From Rubrobacter sp. (lineage in GTDB: Bacteria > Actinomycetota > Rubrobacteria > Rubrobacterales > Rubrobacteraceae): a stretch of DNA of 8,830 nt. Positions within the stretch are counted from its first letter, which is position 1, and each line of letters opens with the position of its first letter. Positions 1 to 6,983 of the stretch are shown here, piece by piece. The notes beneath the pieces were generated by a model. That model did no database searches. It was given only the letters and a program-made list of their open reading frames with translations, and was not told where the DNA came from. Where the stretch lies: positions 19,163 to 27,992 of the forward strand of contig JADDPU010000589.1 of assembly GCA_016781725.1 (NCBI GenBank), given 5' to 3'. The translations under genes and the position numbers were made by a program.

Positions 1-66
1 ATCCCCGAGGTCCCGATACCTTGCGCGGCGGCCGACAGGGCGCTTACGGCCGAAAACCGGAGCGTG
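1..66. other. Unassigned tail of upstream sequence
   Basis: No protein could be recognised here. One + strand frame (bases 2-67) reads 21 codons into a TGA at 65-67, immediately before a possible terminator hairpin, so it could be the last codons of an upstream gene. Against this, its third positions are less GC-rich than in the genes downstream, and it uses TTA, CGA and ACA, which are scarce elsewhere in the window. Many genomes have rnc (RNase III) upstream of smc, but nothing here resembles the end of a double-stranded-RNA-binding domain. The other two + frames run on without giving a recognisable product. Confidence 0.2.
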
Positions 67-88
67 AAGGCCCGTTTGCTGGGCTTTT
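67..88 (+). terminator. Possible intrinsic terminator before smc
   Basis: A 7-base arm AAGGCCC (67-73) can pair with GGGCTTT (81-87) across a 7-base loop, with one G-T pair, and a short T run (85-88) lies at the 3' edge. The T tract is only four bases and partly inside the stem, so this is a weak intrinsic terminator at best. It lies between a possible upstream stop codon (65-67) and the smc start, where a transcription boundary would be expected. It was found by reading, not by a folding calculation. Confidence 0.35.
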
Positions 89-115
89 CGGCGTGCTTTC
101 GGTGTGAAAGTTGCG

Positions 116-121
116 TAAAAT
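116..121 (+). promoter_or_regulatory. Possible -10 element of an smc promoter
   Basis: TAAAAT at 116-121 matches the TATAAT consensus at five of six positions and sits in a short AT-richer patch that stands out in this GC-rich window. A start site 6-9 bases downstream would fall at about 127-130, at or just before the smc GTG (131). The transcript would then be leaderless or nearly so, which fits the absence of a clear Shine-Dalgarno motif there. No good -35 hexamer is visible at 16-18 bases spacing (GTGCTT at 93-98 is poor), so the call is tentative. Confidence 0.35.
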
Positions 122-130
122 ACGGGTTAA

Positions 131-3100
131 GTGCTCTCGGCGATCTATATCAAGGGTTTCAAGACTTTCGCCAGGCCGGTGAGGATGCCGCTCGAAGGGG
201 GCGTCACGGCCATCGTCGGCCCCAACGGTTCTGGGAAGAGCAACATCACGGACGCGGTGCTCTTCGCGCTCGGGGAGCAGAGCCCCGGGGTCTTGCGCGC
301 CGGGGCGATGAGCGAGTTGATCTTCGCGGGGTCAGAGACGCTGCCCGCCGCGGCCGCCGCCGAGGTAACCCTGGTTTTGGACAACGAGGCGGGAGGGATC
401 TCAGTTCCTTACCGGGAGGTCTCGATCACGCGCCGCATCTCGCGCGCCGGCGAGACGGAGTACAGGCTCAACGGCTCCAGGGCGCGTCTGGCCGACGTGC
501 GGGCGGTCGCTGGCGAGGCCGGGCTGGGCCGTCACAGCATCCTGCGCCAGGGGGCCGTGGACGCCATAGTCGCGGGCGGGGCCGCGGCCTGCCGCCTCGC
601 CCTGGAGGAGGCCGCGGGGTTAGGCGTCTACCGCAGAAGGCGCCTCTCTGCGAGCCGGCGGCTCGAGCGGGCTGACGTCCAGCTCGAGCGGAGCCGCCAG
701 CTCGAGGCGGAGCTCGCCTCCCAGCTAAAGAGGATAGAGCAGGAGGCGAGGGCTGCGCGGGAGTACCGGGAGATCGAAGCCCGCTACCGCGAGCTCTCCC
801 TGGCCCACCTCTACAGGGTCGCAACCAGGGAGCTCGACGGCATCAGGGAGCGCCTGAACGCCGCCCAGGCCAGGGTCGTGGAACTGGCCGCGGCCGAGCG
901 GGGCGTCCGCGAAGAGGAGCGCTCCATCGAGGAGCGGCTGCGCGGCCTGGAGGAAGACCTCCGAGGAACCGAGCAGCGCCTGGAGTCGCTCGAGGACGGG
1001 ACCGAGGACCTGCGGGCCGAGACCTTGCGATCGGATAAGCTTCTCCTCCGCCTGGAGGCCGGTCGCGGGCGCGAAGGGGAGCGTCGTCTCGCCGTCTCCC
1101 GCCTCGGGGAAGAACTCCGGCGGGTCTCCGAGGCCGTCTCGAGCCTGCAGGAGAGGGCCGAAGCCCTCGGGGCCGAGCGCGTCGCCAGGCGCGAAGAGGC
1201 CGCCCGGTTGCAGCGGGTTCTCCAGGATGCTCGTGGCGAGGATGCTGCGGCCGAGAAAGAACGGGTGCGGCTGGCCCGAGACCTGGAGAGGGTGCGTTCC
1301 CGCCTCGCCCGCGTCCTGCCCGAAGAGGAGCGTCGCGTCGCGTCCGAGGAGGATCTCTCGCGCCTGGCCGACGCGGCCGAGAGGCTCGCGGCCCCCGACG
1401 ATCACGATCCGGCTACGAGCCTCCGCGCGGTGCGGGAGCGGGTAGGTCACCAGCTGGCGCGCGCCGAGGGGCTGGCCGAGAGAGCGAGCCACCGGCGCGG
1501 GGCTCTCGCCGCCGCCGTCGGGCGGGCGGAGTCGCGGGTGCGGGCGCTGCGGGAGACGGCCCCCGAAGACGTGGGTACCCGGCTCTACGAGGTCGTGCGG
1601 GCGCGCCCCGGCTACGAGGTGGCCGTTGAGGCCGCCCTCGGCGGCTACGGCGCGGGGGTGCTGGCGGAGAACGTGGATGAGGGGATAGAGCTCCTCTCAG
1701 AGGCCGTCCCCGTAGCCGTGCGGCTGGACGCCAGGGCGCTGCACACCAACGGAGACCTTCCGGGCAAACCGCTCCTCGAATGCGTCGAGGTCCTGGACGC
1801 CCGCTACGCGGGGGCCGTGGAGCGCTTGCTTGCCGGCATCTTCGTGGTAGAGAACCCGACCGACGGCGCCGACGCGAACGGGTACGTCGCCGTCACGCGG
1901 GAGGGCCTGAGGCTGACGCGGACTAGCGTCAGCCTCACGCCCGGTTCCGGGGGCTTCGCGCGGGAGGCCAGGCTCTCTTTGCAGCTGGATCTGTTGAAGG
2001 CCCTCAAAGACGGACCCGGCGGCATGCTCTACGACCTGAGGGGCGAACTCTCGGACGCCTCGGGGCGTTTGGAGATGCTCGCCGCGGCGTTACAAAGGGT
2101 CTCGGTCCTCGCCGAACGGACAGCCCGAGCGCGCGCGGAGATCACCCGCGAAGCGCGACGCCGTCACGCGACCGCCCGGAGCACCCGCGAGGATCTTCTG
2201 GAACGCGAGGGGATCGCCCGCACCCTGACCCGCGAGGCTTCGGGGATCGAGGCAGCGCTTACGAGCGCCGGCGCGGCCTCGGAGCGCGCAAGAGAAGACC
2301 TCGCCGCAGCCTCGGTCGCCGCGGAGGCAGCCCGCGCGGCCTCCACCGAGGCGGACGGGCGGTCCTCTAGCCTGCAAACCGCGCTCGCCGAGGGTCGACG
2401 ACGACGCGAGGCCCTCTCGCGAAAGCTCGAGCGGGCCAAAACCCCCGAGAGAGGGGCCCAAAAGATCGAGCCCCTCCTCGGCCGCACGGCGGGCGCCGCC
2501 CGAGAGCTCGTCGCTTCTATCCGCGAGCGCAGGGACGCGCTGCGCCGGCTGAGAGCTGGGGCCGCCGATACCCACCGCGAAGTCTCCGGCGCGCGGAGTG
2601 CCCTCTCCAGGAAGGCTGTGGACCTCGCCGGCCAACTCGCCACCGCCCGCGCCGAAGCGGACCGCCTCGCCGAAGAGGTGGCGAGGGTCGAGGCCGCTTC
2701 GGCCGGGGCGGCCGAGGAGATCGAGGTCGAGTGGGGCGCGACCCTTGACGCTGCCCGCCACGAGGCCCAAAAGCACCCCGAACCCTCAGACAGGGAGCAC
2801 CACGCCCTCGCCCGCAAGCTCAAGCGCTTCGGCGACGTGAACCTCCTCGCCCTCTCCCAGGAACACGCCCTGCGCGAGCGCCACCAGTTCGTCGCGGCCC
2901 AGCGCGCCGACGCCGAGGCCGCCGCAAACGAACTTAACCGCATAATACAGTCGGTGGATCGGGAGATAGAGGTACGGTTCGCGGAGACTTTCGGGCGTGT
3001 TCGGGTGGCGTTCGGGGAGATGGTACCCCGCATGCTCGAGGGGGCGTCAGGGGTTTTGGAGTTGTCCGAGGAGGGGGTGGAGATCGGGCTGCGCCTAGGG

Positions 3101-3421
3101 AGGAAGGGCTGGCGGCCCTTGCGCGTCCTCTCGGGCGGGGAGCGGGCGTTGCTCGCGCTCTCGTTTCTTTTCAGCATCTTCCTCAGCCGGGCCGGGCGGG
3201 ATACGGGGGCTTTCTGCGTGCTCGACGAAGCAGAGGCGGCGCTGGACGACCTCAACCTGGCGCGTTTCCTCTCTGTGGTAGACTCTCACCGGGCAAACGG
3301 CCAGTACCTGCTGGTCACCCATCAAAAACGGACGATGACCGCGGCGGACGTGCTCTACGGGGTGGTTCAAGACGCCTCCGGGGCCACGACCGTCGTGTCC
3401 AAGCGTTTGCAGGGAGAGTAA
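131..3421 (+). CDS. smc: Chromosome segregation protein SMC
   Basis: This 1096-residue SMC is the ATPase core of bacterial condensin, which works with ScpA and ScpB (not in this window) to organise and separate sister chromosomes. The N-terminal head has Walker A GPNGSGKS (residues 30-37), an R-loop region LRAGAMSELIFAGS and a Q-loop-like LRQGAVDAIV. Charged, heptad-rich coiled coil runs from about 165 to 475. A hinge begins near V481 (YEVVRARPGYEVAVEAALGG) and extends to about 640. A second coil runs to about 940. The C-terminal head has signature LSGGERAL (1000-1007), Walker B VLDEAEAALDD (1030-1040) and H-loop LLVTHQKRTM. The GTG at 131 puts the start-proximal IKGFKTF strand in its normal place. 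The protein is shorter than the usual 1150-1200 residues, mostly in the arms. Walker B reads DEAEAALDD where DEVDAALDD is common, but the catalytic Glu is kept. It ends 10 bases before ftsY. Identity is certain. Confidence 0.97.
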   Translation: MLSAIYIKGFKTFARPVRMPLEGGVTAIVGPNGSGKSNITDAVLFALGEQSPGVLRAGAMSELIFAGSETLPAAAAAEVTLVLDNEAGGISVPYREVSITRRISRAGETEYRLNGSRARLADVRAVAGEAGLGRHSILRQGAVDAIVAGGAAACRLALEEAAGLGVYRRRRLSASRRLERADVQLERSRQLEAELASQLKRIEQEARAAREYREIEARYRELSLAHLYRVATRELDGIRERLNAAQARVVELAAAERGVREEERSIEERLRGLEEDLRGTEQRLESLEDGTEDLRAETLRSDKLLLRLEAGRGREGERRLAVSRLGEELRRVSEAVSSLQERAEALGAERVARREEAARLQRVLQDARGEDAAAEKERVRLARDLERVRSRLARVLPEEERRVASEEDLSRLADAAERLAAPDDHDPATSLRAVRERVGHQLARAEGLAERASHRRGALAAAVGRAESRVRALRETAPEDVGTRLYEVVRARPGYEVAVEAALGGYGAGVLAENVDEGIELLSEAVPVAVRLDARALHTNGDLPGKPLLECVEVLDARYAGAVERLLAGIFVVENPTDGADANGYVAVTREGLRLTRTSVSLTPGSGGFAREARLSLQLDLLKALKDGPGGMLYDLRGELSDASGRLEMLAAALQRVSVLAERTARARAEITREARRRHATARSTREDLLEREGIARTLTREASGIEAALTSAGAASERAREDLAAASVAAEAARAASTEADGRSSSLQTALAEGRRRREALSRKLERAKTPERGAQKIEPLLGRTAGAARELVASIRERRDALRRLRAGAADTHREVSGARSALSRKAVDLAGQLATARAEADRLAEEVARVEAASAGAAEEIEVEWGATLDAARHEAQKHPEPSDREHHALARKLKRFGDVNLLALSQEHALRERHQFVAAQRADAEAAANELNRIIQSVDREIEVRFAETFGRVRVAFGEMVPRMLEGASGVLELSEEGVEIGLRLGRKGWRPLRVLSGGERALLALSFLFSIFLSRAGRDTGAFCVLDEAEAALDDLNLARFLSVVDSHRANGQYLLVTHQKRTMTAADVLYGVVQDASGATTVVSKRLQGE

Positions 3422-3431
3422 GAAATCGCCT

Positions 3432-4628
3432 ATGGCGCGCTCGTGGCGTAACTTTTTCAGACGAAGCAGCGACGAAGAACCGGAGCAGGGCTCGGCGGTA
3501 GCGACCGAGGCCCCGCCCGAGGCGGAACAGACCGCGACCCCCGAGGACGAGGGCGCCCGAGCCGACGTGCCCGCGGCCGAGGAGGTTTTGGCCGCCCGCG
3601 AGGAACCCGACGCTACCGAGGTCGAGGAGGCGGAGCCCGGCGAGGTAGAGGCGGCGCTACCGGAGCCGAGCCGGATCGAGGAAGCCCCTGACGCCGAGGC
3701 TGTTGTAGAGGAGCAGGAGTCGGTAGGTTGGTTCGGGCGGCTGCGGCGCGGGATGTCGAGGAGCCGGGAGTCTTTCGTCGGGCAGCTCAACGCTGCGGTC
3801 GCCGAGTTTCGGGACGCTGAGGACGAGGAGTTCTGGGAGAGGGTCGAGGAGATTTTGATCTCTTCCGACGTGGGGGTGCCTACGACGGCCAAGCTCGTCG
3901 CCGAGCTGGAGCAGGAGGCCCTGGAGAAGAACATCACCAGCGGCGAAGAGTTGCGGGGGCTCATGATCGAGCACGCCGCCCGCATGCTCGAGGGCCCGGT
4001 CGAGCTGGACGTCTCGCACAGGCCCACGGTCATCCTGATGGTCGGCGTCAACGGGACCGGCAAGACGACGACCATCGGCAAGCTCTCGCGCTTTCTGCCG
4101 GGGACCACGATGTTCGCGGCCGGGGACACGTTCAGGGCGGCGGCCATCGAGCAGTTGCAGCGGTGGGGCGAGCGGACGGGGACCCCGGTCGTGGCGCGCG
4201 AGCGCGGGGCAGATGCGGCAGCGGTAGCCCACGACGCCATACAGGAGGCCAGGCGCGCGGGCACGGACGTACTGCTCATAGACACGGCGGGCAGGCTCCA
4301 CACCAAGGTCAACCTGATGGCGGAGCTAGATAAGGTGCAGCGGGTAATAGGGCGCCAGATGCCCGGCGCGCCGCACGAAGTCTTGATGACGGTGGATGCG
4401 ACCACGGGCCAGAACGGGCTCAGGCAGGCCAAGATGTTCAAGGAGGTCGCGGGGTTGACGGGGATCATCCTGACCAAGCTCGACGGCACTGCCAAGGGCG
4501 GCATCGCGCTCGCCATAGCCAACGAGGTCGGGGTGCCGATCAAGCTGATCTCGGTCGGCGAGAAGGTCGAGGATCTGCACCCGTTTGACGCCCGCGAGTT
4601 CGCCGAAGCTTTGTTTGGAGACATGTAG
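3432..4628 (+). CDS. ftsY: Signal recognition particle receptor FtsY
   Basis: FtsY is the membrane-associated SRP receptor GTPase. It pairs with Ffh to hand ribosome-nascent-chain complexes to the translocon. The 398-residue product starts with a short basic-aromatic segment (SWRNFFRR), then an acidic Glu/Ala/Pro-rich stretch to about residue 96. A second amphipathic basic segment (GWFGRLRRGMSRSR, 99-112) resembles the membrane-binding helix before the N domain. The NG domain carries G1 GVNGTGKTTT (205-214), DTFRAAA, DTAGR (284-288), TTGQN, TKLDG (348-352) and GEKVEDL. There is no transmembrane segment, unlike Streptomyces-type FtsY. The stretch from GKL to the Asp of DTFRAAA is 17 residues, against 20 in Ffh here and in E. 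coli FtsY. Its TAG abuts the ffh ATG with no gap, so the two partners are probably translated together. Identity is certain. Confidence 0.97.
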   Translation: MARSWRNFFRRSSDEEPEQGSAVATEAPPEAEQTATPEDEGARADVPAAEEVLAAREEPDATEVEEAEPGEVEAALPEPSRIEEAPDAEAVVEEQESVGWFGRLRRGMSRSRESFVGQLNAAVAEFRDAEDEEFWERVEEILISSDVGVPTTAKLVAELEQEALEKNITSGEELRGLMIEHAARMLEGPVELDVSHRPTVILMVGVNGTGKTTTIGKLSRFLPGTTMFAAGDTFRAAAIEQLQRWGERTGTPVVARERGADAAAVAHDAIQEARRAGTDVLLIDTAGRLHTKVNLMAELDKVQRVIGRQMPGAPHEVLMTVDATTGQNGLRQAKMFKEVAGLTGIILTKLDGTAKGGIALAIANEVGVPIKLISVGEKVEDLHPFDAREFAEALFGDM

Positions 4629-5960
4629 ATGTTCGATACATTGGGAGAGAGGCTCAACAAGGCCCTCGACGGGGTGCGCGGCAGCGGCAACCTCACCGAG
4701 GACCAGGTAAAGAAGGTTACCCGCGAGATCCGGCTGGCCCTACTCGAGGCCGACGTGAACTACGGGGTCGTCAAGACGTTCGTCTCCAACGTCCGCGAGA
4801 GGGCGACGGGGGCCGAGGTCTCGAAGGCATTGAGCCCGGGCCAGCAGGTCGTGAAGATCGTCAACGAGGAGTTGGCGAACCTGATGGGCGGCACGGCCCA
4901 CAAGCTCTCGTTCGCCTCGAGACCTCCGACTGTCGTGATGCTCGCCGGCCTCAACGGTCACGGCAAGACGACGACGGCTGGCAAGCTCGCGCTGTTCGCG
5001 CGCAAGCTTGGGAAGAACCCTTACCTGGTGGCCTGCGACACCTACAGGCCCGCGGCCATAGACCAGCTGCAGCAGATCGGGCGCGAGCTCTCGGTGCCGG
5101 TCTACACGGAGGGCACGGGCCCCAGGCCCGAGGAGATAGCCGAGAGGGGCATCAGGGAGGCCAGGGACGGCGGCTACGACTTCGTCATCGTCGACACGGC
5201 GGGTAGGCAGGTCGTCGACCGCGAGATGATGGAGGAGATCCGGCGGGTCCGGAGGGCCTCCAAGCCGCATTCGGTCCTCCTGGTACTCGACGTGGTGACG
5301 GGTCAGAACGCGGTCGAGGTCGCGCAGGCTTTCCAGGAGTACGCGGACTTCGACGGGATGGTCTTGACCAAGCTCGACGGCGACGCCCGCGGCGGCGCTG
5401 CGCTCTCCGTGGTCTCGGTGACGGGGCGTCCCGTCAAGTTCGCCAGCGAGGGCGAGAAGATGGGCGAGTTCGACTACTTCTACCCGGATCGGATGGCAGG
5501 GCGCATCCTCGGGATGGGGGACGTGCTCACGCTCATCGAGAAGGCCGAGCAGCAGATGGACCGCGCGGAGGCCGAGGCCCAGGGCAAGAAGCTCATGAGC
5601 GGCAAGTTCACCTTCGAGGACTTCTTGCAGCAGATGCAGATGATCAAGAAGATGGGCCCGCTCTCCGGGCTGCTTGGCATGATCCCCGGTCTCAACAAGC
5701 AGCTCAAGGACGTCGAGATAGACGACAGGCAGCTGGGAAGGGTCGAGGCGATGATAACCTCGATGACCGTCCAGGAGCGGCGCAACCCCAAGTTGTTGCA
5801 GAACCCGAGCCGGGCACGTAGGATTGCGCGGGGCTCGGGGACGACCCAGCAGGACGTCCAGAGGCTCGTCAAGCAGTTCAAGGAGATGCAGAAGATGATG
5901 GCCCAGATGGGCAAGGGTGGCGGGATGCCGCGCATACCCGGCCTGACCGGGCGCAGATAG
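4629..5960 (+). CDS. ffh: Signal recognition particle protein Ffh (SRP54)
   Basis: Ffh binds 4.5S/SRP RNA and hydrophobic signal sequences on the ribosome, then docks with FtsY. Its 443 residues match the family length. An N domain (1-90) precedes the G domain with G1 GLNGHGKTTT (107-116), CDTYRPAAIDQL, DTAGRQ (189-194), TGQNA (224-228), TKLDGDARGG (247-256) and RILGMGDV. A Met-rich M domain (about 322-435) contains FTFEDFLQQMQ, LLGMIPG and the RNA-binding RRIARGSG motif, then a Gly-rich tail. GGAG at 4617-4620 lies 8 bases before the ATG and fixes the start, even though the preceding ftsY stop touches it. The P-loop is odd: the family normally has GLQGSGKT, but here N109 and H111 replace Gln and Ser, and TGQN replaces the usual TGQD. 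Both changes resemble FtsY. Identity is certain, and the SRP RNA gene is not in the window. Confidence 0.97.
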   Translation: MFDTLGERLNKALDGVRGSGNLTEDQVKKVTREIRLALLEADVNYGVVKTFVSNVRERATGAEVSKALSPGQQVVKIVNEELANLMGGTAHKLSFASRPPTVVMLAGLNGHGKTTTAGKLALFARKLGKNPYLVACDTYRPAAIDQLQQIGRELSVPVYTEGTGPRPEEIAERGIREARDGGYDFVIVDTAGRQVVDREMMEEIRRVRRASKPHSVLLVLDVVTGQNAVEVAQAFQEYADFDGMVLTKLDGDARGGAALSVVSVTGRPVKFASEGEKMGEFDYFYPDRMAGRILGMGDVLTLIEKAEQQMDRAEAEAQGKKLMSGKFTFEDFLQQMQMIKKMGPLSGLLGMIPGLNKQLKDVEIDDRQLGRVEAMITSMTVQERRNPKLLQNPSRARRIARGSGTTQQDVQRLVKQFKEMQKMMAQMGKGGGMPRIPGLTGRR

Positions 5961-5975
5961 AGCTAAGAGTTCGAG

Positions 5976-5980
5976 AGGAG
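5976..5980 (+). promoter_or_regulatory. Strong Shine-Dalgarno site for rpsP
   Basis: GAGAGGAG (5973-5980) includes the SD core AGGAG and lies 5 bases before the rpsP ATG at 5986. An out-of-frame ATG at 5981 directly abuts the SD and opens only a 4-codon frame, so the spacing favours 5986, which also gives the conserved MAVKIRL start of S16. This is one of the clearest ribosome binding sites in the window. Confidence 0.7.
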
Positions 5981-5985
5981 ATGGC

Positions 5986-6228
5986 ATGGCTGTAAAGATC
6001 AGGCTCGCGAGGCACGGCTCGAAGGGGAACCCCTTCTACCGGATAGTGGTCGCCGACTCGCGCAGCCCGCGCGACGGACGGTTTATAGACCGCATAGGGA
6101 CCTACGACCCCCAGACGGAGCCCTCGGAGATCAAGGTCGATCAGGAGAAGGCCCGCGAGTGGCTCGGCAAGGGCGCGCAGCCGACGGACCAGGTGAAGAA
6201 CCTGCTGAAGATCTCAGGGGTCCTCTAG
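5986..6228 (+). CDS. rpsP: 30S ribosomal protein S16
   Basis: S16 is a small-subunit protein that binds 16S rRNA in the 5' domain and helps 30S assembly. The 80-residue product has the family hallmarks: MAVKIRLARHGSKGNPFYRI at the N terminus, VVADSRSPRDGRFIDRIGTYDP in the middle (given here as a description of residues 23-44), and GAQPTDQVKNLL near the end. Its length is typical. It opens the ribosome-assembly section of the block and lies 25 bases after ffh. The KH-domain gene follows after only 6 bases, an order widely conserved in Gram-positive bacteria. Nothing in the sequence is unusual. Confidence 0.97.
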   Translation: MAVKIRLARHGSKGNPFYRIVVADSRSPRDGRFIDRIGTYDPQTEPSEIKVDQEKAREWLGKGAQPTDQVKNLLKISGVL

Positions 6229-6234
6229 GCAGCC

Positions 6235-6474
6235 GTGGCGCAACTGGAGAACCTGCTGCTGGTGCTGGCCCGCTCGCTCGTGGACGAGCCCGAGAGGGTC
6301 GAGGTCTCGGGGACGGAGACGGGCACGCGCGTGGACTTGGAGCTGAGGGTGGCCTCCGGCGACATGGGAAGGATCATCGGCCGCCAGGGACGCACGATCC
6401 GGGCCATCCGCTCGGTAGTGAAGGCCGCCTCGGTGAAGCTCGGCAAGCGGGTGAACGTGGAGGTCTCGGACTAG
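6235..6474 (+). CDS. khpA: KhpA, KH-domain RNA-binding protein
   Basis: This is a 79-residue single KH-domain protein. In Gram-positive bacteria KhpA pairs with KhpB/Jag to bind RNA and affects cell elongation and division. Its usual position between rpsP and rimM suggests a link to ribosome maturation. The KH loop GRQG (49-52) sits in a GDMGRIIGRQGRTIRAIR context, followed by VVKAASVKLGKRVNVEV, matching the family closely. I chose the GTG at 6235 because it gives the usual short N-terminal helix (LENLLLVLARSLVDEP). No clear SD precedes it, so translation may depend on ribosomes finishing rpsP 6 bases upstream. It was formerly annotated as UPF0109 or YlqC. KhpB is not in this window. Confidence 0.93.
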   Translation: MAQLENLLLVLARSLVDEPERVEVSGTETGTRVDLELRVASGDMGRIIGRQGRTIRAIRSVVKAASVKLGKRVNVEVSD

Positions 6475-6479
6475 GGGCC

Positions 6480-6983
6480 GTGGAAGGTCTCCCTGACCCG
6501 GTCGCGATCGGGGTAGTGGTAGCGCCGCACGGGGTGCGCGGCACCTTGAGGGTACGCGCCTTGGGCTCGGGCAACCACCTGCGGGAAGGCAAAGCTCCCA
6601 TCCTGGCCGGCCATCGCCGGCGCATCACGGCAGTAAGGAACACCCCCAAAGGTTTTCTGCTCGACCTCGCAGGGGTCGAGAGCCGGGCTGAGGCGGACGC
6701 CTTGAGGGGCGCTGAGTTGTTCTTGGACCGGACTGAGCTCGACGCGCCTGAGGCGGACGAGTTCTACGTGGCAGACCTCGTCGGCCTCACCGCCGTAGAC
6801 GACTCGGGCACGATCGTCGGGACGGTCGCGGAGACGTTCGAGAGCCCGGCGCACGAGGTACTGGTGATCCGGGAGGAGGCCTCGCCGGATCTCCTGGTTC
6901 CCTTCACCCTCGAGCACGTCCCCGAGGTCGACCTGGAGGCTGCGCGGTTGATCGTGCGGCCGCCGGAGGATCCCGCGCGGTGA
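6480..6983 (+). CDS. rimM: 16S rRNA processing factor RimM
   Basis: RimM binds S19 and the 30S head and assists late 16S rRNA maturation. Translation from GTG 6480 gives 167 residues, a normal length. The frame is open further upstream, but that part overlaps khpA and rpsP and has no RimM-like sequence. The N-terminal RimM domain carries VAIGVVVAPHGVRGTLRV (residues 8-25), matching the G-K/V-I-V-x-x-H-G-x-R-G core. The PRC-barrel domain begins near EFYVADLVG (94-102) and includes GTIVGTV, EVLVI and LLVPF, closing with the conserved EVDLEAARLIVRPPE. It starts 5 bases after khpA, and its TGA overlaps the trmD GTG by four bases (GTGA). This supports tight translational coupling of the RimM-TrmD pair. 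Confidence 0.92.
   Translation: MEGLPDPVAIGVVVAPHGVRGTLRVRALGSGNHLREGKAPILAGHRRRITAVRNTPKGFLLDLAGVESRAEADALRGAELFLDRTELDAPEADEFYVADLVGLTAVDDSGTIVGTVAETFESPAHEVLVIREEASPDLLVPFTLEHVPEVDLEAARLIVRPPEDPAR

Noticed and set aside
64..675. 203-codon + strand frame overlapping the smc start
   Set aside because: Arg/Gly-rich low-complexity product in an alternate frame of a certain gene, with no family resemblance.
2164..3255. 363-codon open frame on the - strand opposite the smc arm
   Set aside because: It is a Ser/Arg/Ala-rich shadow of the Ala/Glu/Arg-rich coiled coil.
3256..3284. Possible promoter TGGTAGACT in the end of smc, ahead of ftsY
   Set aside because: The -10 resemblance is partial and no -35-like hexamer sits at the right spacing.
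3095..4696. 533-codon open frame on the - strand opposite the end of smc and ftsY
   Set aside because: It is Ser/Ala/Arg-rich with no recognisable domain and lies opposite two certain genes. Long antisense frames are expected in high-GC DNA.
4740..5987. 415-codon open frame on the - strand opposite ffh
   Set aside because: It is Leu/His/Arg-rich shadow sequence mirroring ffh codons, with no domain and no start signals.
5981..5995. Four-codon frame starting at ATG 5981 in front of rpsP
   Set aside because: It directly abuts the SD, leaving no room for initiation. It is likely a by-product of the ATGGCATGGC sequence.
6159..6479. Longer start for rimM reaching back over khpA and rpsP
   Set aside because: The extension is Gly/Arg/Ala-rich and overlaps khpA in another frame. 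RimM homology begins just after GTG 6480.
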